A stretch of 64,000 bases of DNA from Mastigias papua (Eukaryota; Cnidaria; Scyphozoa; Rhizostomeae; Mastigiidae): the NCBI GenBank assembly GCA_964019165.1, contig OZ025271.1:7616275-7680274 (forward strand). The letters are read 5' to 3'. The notes beneath the pieces were generated by a model that worked only from the letters and a program-made list of their open reading frames with translations, made no database searches and was not told the origin of the DNA. Of the stretch, positions 12,469-23,194 are shown piece by piece; position 1 is the first letter of the stretch, and the number at the start of each line of letters is the position of its first letter. A program made the translations under genes and the position numbers.

Positions 12469-13207
12469 TGGTAGGATAAAATAACATAAATTTGACCTAA
12501 AGCACAAAATTTACTTCCATCAAATGTGTAAATTCGACCAAATTGCTCAATCGGGAGAAAGGAGATTATTCAAATGAAAACAAGATGGAAGTTATTAAGG
12601 TGAAACAAAATAAGAAAAAGTAACATGAAGATCAAACAAACTGAGTAGTTTTTTCCATCAAATGTGTCCAATTATTCATAGTTTACAATCTGTATACAGC
12701 AAGAGTACAATTGAGAACTGCTAGTCAATACAGGCCCGCAGAAAGTAAGGCGAGGTAGGAAGGATGGGTAGTGCCAGGAAATAATTCGCTAAGATTCTTG
12801 TATTTCGAGATATTCCAAATAGTCATTTGAACTGATGCAAATTTGCAAAGAAACACGAGAGAAATACTCTAAACAGGTATGTCCGTATGGTTTCATAGCT
12901 AGTCCAATACAGTTTCTACCTTGGAAATCATTTCCAGTGCATATTGAAAAGGTTGAGCGCATGATCTAACAATTTATGCAATTATGATCAACTAAATTAT
13001 ATTCTTCAGAATAAATGGCTACAAAGCTGATATTCCAGTCAAGTGCGCTCATAATTCCAATCTAAAGATGTACTTCTCCTGGACCAACCTTCTAGTTGAC
13101 GTCCACGCACAAGCAGAGCTCCAGGGGAGATTGGGTTCTAATTGCCTTCAACTTGTTGACTATGTGGCAAGTTAGGTTCGTCAAAAAATGTAAGGCCATA
13201 AAATCTT
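12469..13207. other. non-coding spacer with a displaced array fragment
   Basis: No gene seen. About 12,583-12,700 is similar to a segment inside the tandem units (compare 9,831-9,930), including the ACAAGATGGA and GTTTACAATCTGTATA stretches, so an older or rearranged array copy ends here. Confidence 0.5.
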
Positions 13208-13499
13208 CATGGTTTCCATAAAATCGCTACCTGTTACTACCTGTGGGTTATGTTGCAACGGAAGTATACCTAAACATTTTGCAGCGACAGTGGGTGACAC
13301 ATAGAAACAGCTGATGACCGGGTCACTGAGTAAGAACAAGTTCTAACTCAGCAACAGCTGGAGATAAATTTTTTTTTCCAGTATACACTTCGCATTTCTT
13401 CAAAGAAAGTCACTGACAGATTGTAGCAGAACAATTAAAACGATCGAATATAGAAGACAACATAACAAGAGTTGAATTTGGAGGCCCCAAGGCAGTCAG

Positions 13500-14525
13500 C
13501 CAAGATAGTTTCCAAGCAGAAGTACTGAAATATGAGTGCAAGTACAACAAGTAAATGTGGAGTACAGGAGCAAATATCTACAAATGAATGCTTGGAGCAA
13601 AATGGTTATTAAAGTTGGCATGTCAATGAAAGATGCGGAGCTGAAATCTAAAAACCTGAGATCCACGTATACAAGGCATTTATGTACAATGAGGAGTTTA
13701 CCTTTCAGTTCAGAGAAGAGAATCTTTAGCTGCGTCAAAGTAAATTGCTGGTTTTGAGTGGCAATAGCCATACATACGTCACAGAAGAACGCTGACACAT
13801 TTTCGTGCCACTTTAAGCGGTTCTTGTCAGATGTTTTTTTTGGTGTTGTGCAATTACCCAGCTTAATTTCACTAGAATCACGAGGAACACCATCTAGCAC
13901 AAGTAATAACAACGGTGCTAATACAAATGATTTTGATAGTACATACGACCAGCCTGAAAGTGACCCTGATTTTGAGAACCCGAGTCACCCAATGACCACC
14001 AGAGCCCCCCAAGGAAATAAATGAATAGAAGGAGATAGATGGTGCTGTTCAAAATAAAGAACACATGACTAGTTGCATATCCGATGAAGAGGGAAAAATA
14101 TCAGTGTATGGGGTTAAAGTACCTTATGAATTATGATAGTCAAGACAATTGGAAGTTTCAATGGCAGCGTTAAATTAAACAACAGACCATGGACAAAGGT
14201 TGAGAAGCCAGCATCAACAGCCAAAATGGATAACCTACTAGTGACAACAGCCAAGTCAATTACTACTCATCTGAGAGAACACACAGCTTTGAAGGACAAG
14301 GAAGATGATGAAGAAAGCCTTTTTTGCAGAAGTCTCATTCCAAGACTAAAGAGACTGCCTAACAGAACAAGGGCTGCAATTAGGCAGCAAATTGAGCAAG
14401 AGTTTTTTCAGGCTGAATATGGTAGCCCTTATCATGCTCCACAGCCCAATGAATTTGAGCAGTTAAGGCCAAACATAAATTCATTTTCTGACTCAACGAA
14501 CTATCTTCCCTTTTCACAGTTATAG
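13500..14525 (+). pseudogene. MADF/BESS protein of the older Harbinger element, broken
   Basis: Plus-strand remnant of the accessory DNA-binding protein that partners Harbinger transposases. The MADF (Myb/SANT-like) part is about 13,510-13,700: a frameshift after EVLKYECKYNK leads to the frame with WSKMVIKVG and LKSKNLRSTYTRHL, typical of MADF helices 2 and 3. Ser-rich linker text follows at 13,880-14,020. A BESS-type motif, with LIPRLKRLPNRTRAAIRQQI, lies at about 14,330-14,400 in the open frame 14,133-14,525. Several stops and frame changes show it is dead. The antisense open frame over 13,496-13,912 is a shadow. Confidence 0.65.
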
Positions 14526-14799
14526 AATTCTGATGACAAATTCAACTACACCAGTTTATGCAAATCTTGAATAAATCCCACACAACATTTTCCTATTTTA
14601 CAGTTATGGTCTTTGGTTTGTTCTCTATTAGGTACGTTATGTGAAAACAGAAGCTTTCTTCAACAGGGATAAAAGACATACAATAACAGTAAAGTGAAAC
14701 TTCTGCTTTTGATAGTCAGTATGTCTATATGATGCTTTTGATGTTGTGTTCTGTATGTTTTCTTGATCGTGATCTGTAGCACAAAATCTAACATGTTTA

Positions 14800-15438
14800 T
14801 ACTGCCAATTCACTTCACCATCACGGCCAATGAAAAAATTCTTCAAACTTTCTTTGATTTGATCTGCTTCAAACCTGTACCTGTTGCCGTGTAGTCTAAA
14901 AAGATTATGGAGACATTTATCATCATTCATAACACTTCTCCAATCACCAGAAATATTTTTTCCTGTTGAATCCCACTGCCTACAAATCCATTTGGAAGAT
15001 AGTTGGCATTATCCGTTAATCTAATGAAATTGTACAAATATACTGCAGCCCTGGTAAGCCCGTCAATTTTCTCTATTCCAGCTTTAATAGGACGACAAAA
15101 AATTATCCATTTCGCTGCCAGTATACCAAAATTTGTTTTCTATTGTTCCTCTTGCCCTGGATAGCCGGTAATTGAAAATACGGTGTTTTTCAGTAATTGC
15201 TTTGCCTGTATTAGGTTTTACAAGGTATGGTTTTAATGGGAAAATATCATCAGCAACTAAAACACATGGGAGGATTCTATCATCTTGTTAAGTTGGCTTT
15301 GCGATTCCAAAACTGCTGGGGTGGTACTCCGCAAACGTCAGTTTGACAAAACACTTACATAATTATCTCCACCAAAGGCTCTTATGTCTACCATAGTGAA
15401 GCAATGCTTTGTATCACACAATGCTAAAAGCACAAAGC
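14800..15438 (-). pseudogene. Harbinger transposase remnant, C-terminal part
   Basis: Minus-strand fragments of a DDE_Tnp_4/HARBI1-type transposase. Read from 15,438 downwards they show HSFVLLALCD, a motif like IFPLKPYLVKP, then FNYRLSRARG followed by a Glu-containing stretch, the same region as NYRLSRARRVVENAFG in the intact element, and finally SLKNFFIGRDGEVNWQ, matching the usual C-terminus. Frameshifts and stops are frequent. The N-terminal half lies at 17,011-17,330 beyond the inserted LINE. Confidence 0.7.
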
Positions 15439-15449
15439 TGTGGAACTTT
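15439..15449. repeat. target-site duplication of the LINE (3' copy)
   Basis: TGTGGAACTTT here is repeated exactly at 17,000-17,010. It borders the GAAA-repeat tail of the LINE, so the outer three bases could partly belong to the tail. Confidence 0.8.
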
Positions 15450-16999
15450 CTTTCTTTCTGTCTTTCCAAAGTGCCTGTCATGTTACGTTAGCGATCATGA
15501 ATCTCCACTTCTGTCTATCCTTTGCTAAATGCACGAACTCCGCTACTTTGTACCGTCCATTGAAACTTTCTATTAAACAATCCATGAATTTCTTCTGTTG
15601 TCGTCCTTTAGCCCTCATACCAATTATAATTGTGAGCGAAAAGTCACTCTCCAATCCTTGTGCTCTTAGCATGTGACCAGGAAATTGCAGCTGTCTCTTC
15701 TCAATACTTCTCATAAATCCCCTTTCCAATCCCGCTCTTCTCAATACCTCTTCAGTTGTAACTTTGTCCGTCCATTGTATCCTTAACATTCCTCTTACAA
15801 ACCACATTTCAACCGTTCATGCCTCAGATCCGTACAACAACTTTGACCTTGTGTTTCACAGTGTCAAATGCTTTCTCAGAGTCCACAAAACAGAGAAAAA
15901 CAGTCTTCTGCATTTCAACAGACTGTTCAAGTATCATTCTTAAAGGAAATATTGCATTGATGGTACCTGTCACTTTCATAAATCCATACTGTTCCTCCAA
16001 GATTCTCTCATTGATCTTTCCTCTCAATCTGTTCATTACTACCCTAAACAATACCTTACCAAGTTCACTCATAATGTTTATAGTTCTGTGTTTAGAGCAT
16101 TCTAATGCACCTGGTGTTTTTGGATTGCAACGAATACTGATTCTCTCATAGCATTTGGTATTAACCCACTCTCATAAATTCTGTTTGCTAAATCAGCTAT
16201 TTTCATTATTCCAAATTCCTCTGTAGCTTCTATCATATCTATAACAATTTCATCTTCTCCTGCTGCCTTTCACTTTCTCATAGCCTTTATTGCTGCTCTT
16301 ATTTCATCTTGCATAATTGGAGGGCCTGATAAAGCACCATCAAATTTTAATATCTCTCCTCTATCATCATTATAAAGCATTTGACATATTCTTCCCATCT
16401 AATCTTTATTTCATCTACTTCTACCAAGATGTTATCATCTTTATCTTTTTATGATATTCCTAGAGATCCCTTTCTTGCTTCCTAATTCTTTGATCTTATC
16501 ACATACTCTTGGTGAATTAGTCTGTTCCAAATCCTCAATTTCATCACATTTTTGCAAAATCCACTCCTCTCTCCGTTCTCTACACTTTTTCTTGATTTCT
16601 TTATCTAGGTCTCTATACTTTACAGTGTTTAACTTCCATTTTCTTCTCTCATCCATCAAACTGAGCATGTCCTGTGTCATCCATGGTCGTCGTGTTGTTC
16701 TTGCCTTCTCAGGTAAGACGTTTTAAGCTGTCTCTACCAGTGCCTTCTGAAAATTCTTCCATTCACAATCCACCCCTTCCTCTTCATCCTCTGAAACACC
16801 CTCACCTAGAACCTCATACCTATTCTTGACATAAATTAAGTATTTCCTTCTCAATTTCTCTCCATTGAGATCTTTCCATTCTTTCCTAACTTTACATTTC
16901 TTCCTCTTCTTTACCTTCTTTAACTTTACTTTCATTACCGCCACTAATAGGACATGATCACAATCTAAACCACAGTCTGCACCAGGATATGTCTTTGCA
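15450..16999 (-). mobile_element. 5'-truncated LINE retrotransposon, internally deleted
   Basis: Minus-strand non-LTR retrotransposon of 1,550 bp. It starts within the end of an APE-type endonuclease (GADCGLDCDHVLLVA, with the Asp-His pair), passes a charged linker (16,441-16,990), then reverse-transcriptase blocks: GEDEIVIDMIEA, YGF and CFVDSEKAFDTV, the last being motif A with its catalytic Asp. At about 15,830 it jumps to the C-terminal region (MLRIQWTDKVTTEEVLRRAG, GHMLRAQG), so the part with the YxDD motif is missing. The 3' end is a short (GAAA)n tail. It sits inside the Harbinger transposase and is flanked by an 11-bp duplication. It cannot encode an active enzyme. Confidence 0.85.
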
Positions 17000-17010
17000 T
17001 GTGGAACTTT
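17000..17010. repeat. target-site duplication of the LINE (5' copy)
   Basis: TGTGGAACTTT, identical to 15,439-15,449. Removing the LINE and one copy rejoins the Harbinger transposase at its Tyr-Phe-Asn-Tyr ... Phe-His region. Confidence 0.8.
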
Positions 17011-17330
17011 ATATAATTGAAATACGTTGAACCAGCTCTTTGGGGACATTCAGCTGAAATATGCTTTCAATCCAGTGCTCCAATGCAATTGGGATATTGC
17101 CACTAGTCGTTAAATTCTCTTGCAATTTCGAGCTATTCTTGTGCATTTTAAGGCATTCTCATGTATGTTATTCTCCAAGTTGCCCATAATGCAGCACAGG
17201 TTTCTTTAATAATATTTGATATTGTTGCACGGCCAAGTCCAAACGCAATTGCCTCCTGGCTATCTTAGGCCCTACCAGAAAGAGTAAATGCTCAAATTCT
17301 TTTGGTGCTATTTGAAGAAATCTAGAATAT
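17011..17330 (-). pseudogene. Harbinger transposase remnant, N-terminal part
   Basis: Minus-strand fragments with FLQIAPKEFEHLLFLVGP, the HTH-like FGLGRATISNIIKETCAALW, and a degenerate first catalytic-Asp region (IGALD followed by a stop, then KHI and AECP). This matches the intact element's FRML...LVGP, FRIGRSTVCQILN and GANDGKH regions. A stop directly follows the Asp and several frameshifts occur. Together with 14,800-15,438 it forms one dead transposase gene. Confidence 0.7.
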
Positions 17331-18327
17331 AAATAATAAATGCAAGGAAGTTATAGTACTATCTGGTTTTATGGAGGAAAGATTTGGATGTTATGCCATC
17401 TAGAGAAATCCAATCATAAACCAATTCAGTAAATTCAAAGAAAACTTCCAAGTGTCTAGCCTCAGATGAGCATATGGCAACTATCAAGGGCAGGGGTCTA
17501 ATCCAAAAAAGGCCTGCTAGAAGCTTTTAGAGGATACGGCTTAGAATACTAACTTGTAAATTAAGAAACAGAAGATATATTACAAGAATTTTCCTGATTT
17601 CCTTACTTCCTTGGCTAATGGCAATTAAAAGCATATATCATAAGCCGAAAAGGGGCTTTTTATCCTTTAAGAAAGAGGACAGGGTCTAGACCCTCAGGAG
17701 CCCTCCATAATTGGGTGCCTGAGCTTTCCTGTCACAAGAACTTTGTCTCCGAGTTCTAATGCAGACATAGTGTTAACATTTGTTACCTGCAAAAATAATC
17801 TCTATCATGCAGTCTCAACTCCCTCATCAAGGTGTTGTAAAAACCAAGCTTTGCTCTGAGTAGAAATATCTTTCTTACCCAACATCTGTGTTGTCTTCTG
17901 TGTGTAATGTCTGTTTACCGCAAGTAAACCATAGAGGCTGGATTCTCACAAAACAGCTTCCCGAGAAGAGGCCATTTTAACTTTAGCATCAAATTTTGCA
18001 ATTGTACCAAAAGCAAGTCCATTTTATTAGCAACAGGAAGCGAAAGGCAGCGACAGGTAGCGAGAGCCAGCAATCTTAAAATCTAATGACCAGACGCGAC
18101 AGGTAGCGGCAGTTGGCGACCTTAAAATCTAATGACCAGTAGCGACAGGTAGCAACAGGTGGCGATCCTGTGGAAATCAGGCTGAAAAGAAGCTAATGAC
18201 AATTCTCAAACGCATATAATTGATTTCATCTGATGCTTCTACAGATCTGCCATGATGGAGCATATGTTTACAGAGTGCTTTTCTCTAATACCTAACTAGC
18301 CTGGCCCTAACATTTTGCCCTGAGGTG

Positions 18328-18330
18328 TTA
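18328..18330. repeat. TTA target-site duplication, left
   Basis: TTA directly precedes the terminal inverted repeat at 18,331 and recurs at 22,033-22,035. A 3-bp TTA/TWA duplication is the signature of PIF/Harbinger insertion. Confidence 0.9.
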
Positions 18331-18449
18331 AGCTGAATTCACACTTGATGAGTCATGATGCGGCGCGTCGCGTCACTGTGCGTCAAAAACGCATGAGGTG
18401 TGTTCACATATAGTGCGTCATCAAGCGTTTTTATGAAAACAAATCTAAG

Positions 18450-19721
18450 ATGGCGTCTAATCGAAATGACATACTTGTTGCGTTGGCTTTACAAAACCAG
18501 TTACTTGCTGCTGTTTTACTTAAGAAGAAACAAAGCAAACGTCGTGTTTGGGTTCGACGATTGTGGGAGGCTCGTGAGCGGCAGGGACATTACTCTAAGT
18601 TAATAACAGAGATGAGACTGCAGGACCACACCATGCATTTTAACTATTTTAGAATGCTACCTTCGGTATTTGACGACCTGCTCAACTTGGTAGGACCATC
18701 GTTGACAAAACAGAGGTCTCGTTTTCGTGAGCCTTTGCCACCAGCTATGAGGCTTGCTGTCGCTTTACGCTACCTTGCTACTGGTGAATCACAAGCATCG
18801 CTTTCCTTCAATTTCAGAATCGGAAGATCGACTGTTTGTCAGATACTTAACGAAGTACCAGAGAAAATTTGGGGTGCTCTTAGTCCAATTTCAGTTGCTT
18901 TTCCAGGTTCACCTGAGGAATGGAAAAGGATTTCAGAAGATGTCTGGAATCTCTGGGGCTTTCTATTATGCCTGGGGGCGAATGATGGCAAGCATTGTAT
19001 AATAAATTGCCCTCCAAATTCAGGAAGCACCTTCTATAATTACAAAGGTACTTTCAGCCTTGTTCTCATGGCTGTAGCTGATGCAAGCTATATTTTTAAA
19101 TATGTAGATGTTGGAGACTATGCAAGGCAGAGTGACTCAAGCGTAGTTAGTAACACAAAATTCGGTGAAATGTTAAATAAGGGAAATCTAAACCTTCCTC
19201 AAGACGAATGTTTGCCAAATATGCTAACTAAGGCTAGGCACTGTTTCATAGGTGACGAAGCTTTTCCTCTAAAGGATACTTTGCAAAGACCATACCCTGG
19301 AAAGAATCTCCCTGAGAAGTTGTGCATTTACAACTACCGTTTGTCAAGAGCAAGAAGGGTAGTGGAAAACGCCTTTGGCATTTTATCAAGCAGATGGAGG
19401 TTTCTCAGGTCTCCAATACAAACACAGCCAGAAAAAGCAGCAAAGAGTGTTCTTGCTGCAATAGCGCTCCATAATTGGCTGAAAAAGCACAATGATTGCC
19501 AAATATCGTATGGTCGCCTTTATTGTCCACCTGGATACGTAGATTATGAAGATTGTCATAGCATTGTGCACAAGGGAGTATGGAGATCAGACGTATCTGA
19601 AACTGGATTGTTAGTAGAACTGAATCAAGTTGGAACAAACAATTATACAAAGGTTGCAGATAAATTTCGAGCATTTATGGCAGATTTTTTTGTATCTCCA
19701 GAAGGTGAACTGCCTTGGTAA
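18450..19721 (+). CDS. Harbinger transposase (HARBI1-like, DDE_Tnp_4), 423 aa, intact
   Basis: Nuclease that cuts out and inserts the element, acting in the nucleus with its MADF/Myb-like partner. Uninterrupted from ATG (context AAGATGG) to TAA. Residues 66-82 (YFRMLPSVFDDLLNLVG) and the HTH-like 120-138 (FNFRIGRSTVCQILN) are typical N-terminal features. The catalytic core shows GANDGKH (Asp179), YVDVGDYARQSD (220-229), GDEAFPL (Asp269) and RARRVVENAFGILSSRWRF (Glu306). The triad is Asp179, Asp229 or Asp269, and Glu306; I cannot decide the second acid without alignment. The C-terminus FFVSPEGELPW is also typical. Length is normal for the family. A domesticated HARBI1 gene is unlikely because the element ends and target duplication are intact. 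Confidence 0.95.
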   Translation: MASNRNDILVALALQNQLLAAVLLKKKQSKRRVWVRRLWEARERQGHYSKLITEMRLQDHTMHFNYFRMLPSVFDDLLNLVGPSLTKQRSRFREPLPPAMRLAVALRYLATGESQASLSFNFRIGRSTVCQILNEVPEKIWGALSPISVAFPGSPEEWKRISEDVWNLWGFLLCLGANDGKHCIINCPPNSGSTFYNYKGTFSLVLMAVADASYIFKYVDVGDYARQSDSSVVSNTKFGEMLNKGNLNLPQDECLPNMLTKARHCFIGDEAFPLKDTLQRPYPGKNLPEKLCIYNYRLSRARRVVENAFGILSSRWRFLRSPIQTQPEKAAKSVLAAIALHNWLKKHNDCQISYGRLYCPPGYVDYEDCHSIVHKGVWRSDVSETGLLVELNQVGTNNYTKVADKFRAFMADFFVSPEGELPW

Positions 19722-20053
19722 TATGACTATGTAAGAAGAACTTCCTATGAGCCTGTTAAGTGACCTTTAGAAAATAACCGTAAGCAAGAAATTAAGATAA
19801 ACGTTATGGCTTCATGGATAGATGCATTTAGATCTACACTGATTGAACGTTCTACATCCTTTTATGAACTAAAGATTTCTAGGTTTTTGTAACTTTTCAT
19901 GTCTTTTTAGCTATTAAGTATTCAAATGATAACTCCTGCGTTAAAAAATTAAAATTTTATACCCCCTCCCAATATTTTAACAGACAGGAATTTCCATCAA
20001 GAAGAAACTAAAAAAGAGACATAATCTGCAAAAATTTGATATGGAATGCTTTA

Positions 20054-21856
20054 TTAATTCGTTTGGCCTTGTTGCCAAGCTACTTCGTGCAACACCTGCT
20101 GTATTTTCAGCTTTGCCAGGCTTTTTTGATAAGCATTTAAGTTTTTCAGTTGTTTACCAACACTCTGTCCAAATAGGTCATCTTCATCCAGTTCTTCTTT
20201 CTGGCTTGCAGAAGATATAAATTCATTTGTGTTCTTCAACATCCTCATCAGAAATTCATTGCTGTCTGAATCAGTTTTGGGGCGTTTTGCTTTTCTTGGT
20301 CCAGGCGAAGAAGGCGTCTTTTCAAGAGCCGAAAGTGCTTATGCTCGTTCTGAAATTGACGAGCTTGGGGAACTGACTACAGAATCAAAGGAGCATTGCT
20401 TGCTTGTCTCAATTGACCCACTTAGATAAGAGGGAATTTCAGTTGGATCAACAGTGTCAAACCCAATTATTTGAAATGAATCAACTGCTTCATTTTGGCT
20501 CTCATCAGCAACTGTATGGAAGTTTCCTTTTATCTGCCTGTGTTTGACGAAAGGCGACAAGAACTGCAGCTGCTTGTAATAGGGCCAAGATGGCTCAAAA
20601 GACACACCCCCTGCACTTCCAGAACGCTTGTACTCCTTTTTCATTTTCATGAAACGGTCTCTTAAACTCTTAAACCCTTTCTTCAATACATTGATATCTG
20701 CAAAAGACAGCCAATTACAAATTATGAAATGCCTTCCCTAAGTCTGGAAAGAGATTAATTGACAAAGGAATCCTAAAAGAAGGCTTTTATGCTTAAGGGC
20801 CTGAGTAATCAATTTCTAGATTTTTTTGCTGTTCATTGATGTTTTCTAAACTACCCATATATATGTTTTTTTAAGGTATCATTTCATAAGGAACCTATAT
20901 GTAGAACGCCAAAATATGATTATTGGAGGTCCAGAACTAAAGGACTTTGAAACTAGGCCTTGAGCTTGGTTCCTTATAAAAAAAGCGTGTACATAAACTA
21001 TTTATGTGTTTAAAACCTGTTAATAGGGTAAATGGAGACTCTACGTAGATCACCCACAGACAGTAATTCATATCAACATTGGATAATATTTTGGGGGAAA
21101 ACCCCTTCTGTGTGCAGTTTAGTGTTCGGTAATTGTTCACGCAAAATCAGTAGTAAATATGTGCTAACTGTGATATACAGTTGGAATTCCATTAGTTCTC
21201 GGATGTAGAGTCATGAGTAGAAAAGTGTGCATGACTTTTCTAATATTCAAGATTAATATCGGTTTCCTGTTCAAGGATTCAATAGAAACAAGAGTAGCCG
21301 TTGCCTTTCGTTTACTTATAATATGTGTCAGGTCCGTTGTGGTTTTACAAGCAGTTGAAGATACCATTTATGAAACGGTTTTCCAGAATTTTCTTATGCT
21401 TCAACAAGCGTACAATTAAATCTCAAGACCTATAAGAAATGCTGTTTTAGGAATAATGCTTGTACTTAGCTATGAAACTAGCCAGCCTGCTATTTATTAT
21501 GAAAATATTTACAGTAAATTGCTGATCTCATCTTCTGTACTGTTGTATAAGTATTGAAAAGGAAAAAATATGAACAGATATGAAATATAAGTACATAGTA
21601 ACAGAAAAATATAAGTATTGAAAAGGAAAAAATATGAAAAAATTTCCATATGAAACATAGTACCCTTACCTTTTGAAAGTAATTCGTTGTCATCATACTC
21701 TTTTCCGATTAATTCGATACAAATCAACTTCCAAGCATTTTCCCATACGAGATCGTCCTTGTATTCCTTCATAGTAGTATCGTACAGACAAGGGAACCTC
21801 CTCACGGCTTCAATAAGGTTGTCTTTCGTGAAGTTCATTGCAGCCATTTTGTCCAT
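20054..21856 (-). pseudogene. MADF-BESS partner protein, two exons, one in-frame stop
   Basis: Accessory DNA-binding protein of the Harbinger element. Exon 1 (21,856-21,670) starts MDKMAAMNF and encodes the first half of a MADF domain (LIEAVRRFPCLYD ... WENAWKLICIELI); it ends after codon base 1 at a GTAAGG donor. Exon 2 starts at 20,697 after TTTTGCAG and continues in frame with the second half (FKSLRDRFMKMKKEYK ... WPYYKQLQFL). The intron is 972 bp. At 20,339-20,341 a TAA interrupts the frame; beyond it the same frame runs 94 codons to a stop at 20,054 and includes a BESS motif (FGQSVGKQLKNLNAYQKSLA). One base change or RNA editing would explain the break. The MADF half could still be made alone. 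Confidence 0.8.
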
Positions 21857-22032
21857 CTATCGTGACTCTTGCTATTGTTCTGGTGCGTCTCAATGCGTCA
21901 AAGTTGAATATTTCCAACTTTGCCGCATAGTGACGCATGGCTTAGAAAAACGCGACGCGCACACAGTGCGTCAAAAAACGCGAACCTTATTTGGGCAGCG
22001 TCACAAAAAACGCATCAAGTGTGAATTAGGCT

Positions 22033-22035
22033 TTA
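22033..22035. repeat. TTA target-site duplication, right
   Basis: TTA immediately after the right terminus, pairing with 18,328-18,330. Confidence 0.9.
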
Positions 22036-22410
22036 GTCTTATGCCCTCACTCCTCCATCCCTCACTACCACTGGCACCATCAGTTTCATCACTGCCTAAC
22101 TGTCAGATTCAGCTGCCTACTCGCCAAAGCTTACAACACAATCAATTTTCTTAACAAGAACCAATTTACCAACCCCCTCTACCCTGTGCATAGGTTTTCT
22201 TGAATGACAGTCTCATTTACATGGTAAAGGAAGCGAGAAGACCAATCACATGAATTTATGATACTCTTCAAAATACCGGAACAGAACCGACAATCATTTA
22301 TCCGAGTGAGTTGTACAAAATTTATTTACAGCCCTAAAGTTTCTTACAATGAGTTTCGTATAGACAATAATTTGTGTAATATAAAACAATGATGATATAC
22401 ACAGACTACG

Positions 22411-22443
<33 letters not shown>

Positions 22444-22695
22444 TAATCAATCAATCAATCAATCGATCAATCAATCAATCAATCCATTGACCAATCAATC
22501 ACTCAATAAATCTATTCAATGATCAATCAATCATGACTCAATCAATCAATCAATCAATTCATCGATCAATCAATCATGAATCAATCAATCAATTAATCAA
22601 TCAATCAATCCATTGATCAATCAATCACTGAATAAATCTATTCAATGATCAATCAATCATGAATCAATCAATCAATCAACCAATCAATCAATCGA
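22411..22695. repeat. (CAAT)n tetranucleotide satellite
   Basis: Tandem TCAA/CAAT repeats, interrupted by a higher-order block (AATAAATCTATTCAATGATC) that recurs at about 22,505 and 22,632. No coding sign. A simple-repeat expansion. Confidence 0.95.
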
Positions 22696-23194
22696 TTTTT
22701 AGTAAGTCAACTAACTAATCACTCAAAAACTTAAGCACCATCAGCACCATCACTATTATCGTGAAATTGTCATACTGCTGATGGATGCTGAAATGGGTAC
22801 GAAATGTCTACATCACAAATTTGTTACCGGATAGTTTTCATTAAGTCATCACTGCTCTTTTTCCATCATTTCCTTTCTAAATGGTTGTCATAAAACTGTG
22901 TTTCCTGATCAAGTTGTCCTAATCACGATCATCATCGTTATCTTTCTTTAAACAGTCGTATCAAACCACAACTTCAATCAACTCACCACTGGCCTGAGAT
23001 CAATCTCGAGTTCCACGCCACATTGCACTATCTATAAGAATAAATAAACTGGTAACCTCTTTAACATTCACAAACAATACATCAGCGCCATTATGATGGC
23101 AATTAGAGCCAAGGCTACTTTTCAGTTCAATTTCATTTTTACGCAATAAAGAGATACATTTGCTTGGCTCTCACATAAAAACTTGATATTGCTC
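22696..23194. other. no gene seen
   Basis: AT-rich spacer between the CAAT satellite and the first CAGGCCCG element. No long open frame or repeat end noticed. Confidence 0.5.

Larger units (their letters stand above)
13208..18171. mobile_element. decayed PIF/Harbinger transposon (older copy)
   Basis: Terminal inverted repeats at 13,208-13,247 and 18,132-18,171 match at 31 of 40 positions and share ACAGGTAG, AACAGGT and GCGAT blocks; related ACAGGTAGCG direct repeats lie just inside the right end (about 18,040-18,110). Between them are a minus-strand transposase remnant and a plus-strand MADF/BESS remnant facing it tail to tail, the same layout as the intact element 160 bp to the right. A LINE is inserted in the transposase. 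No clear 3-bp target duplication survives. Frameshifts and stops make it non-autonomous. Confidence 0.75.
18331..22032. mobile_element. complete PIF/Harbinger DNA transposon, 3,702 bp
   Basis: The left terminus AGCTGAATTCACACTTGATG and the reverse complement of the right terminus AGCCTAATTCACACTTGATG differ at two of 20 positions, and the element is flanked by TTA duplications. The subterminal regions (18,351-18,430 and 21,885-22,015) are packed with GCGTCA and GCGTTTTT words in both orientations, likely binding sites for the MADF or transposase protein. Two convergent genes fill it: an intact transposase on the plus strand and a spliced MADF-BESS partner on the minus strand with one stop codon. 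It looks young. Confidence 0.95.

Noticed and set aside
13496..13912. 138-codon minus-strand open frame
   Set aside because: Antisense to the MADF remnant, which has recognisable motifs on the other strand.
21509..21696. Continuation of the MADF exon-1 frame past 21,670
   Set aside because: This is intron read-through; the GTAAGG donor and the matching phase of exon 2 explain the gene better.
22411..22695. Regularly spaced repeats that could suggest a CRISPR array
   Set aside because: It is a 4-bp tandem repeat without spacers, in an animal genome.
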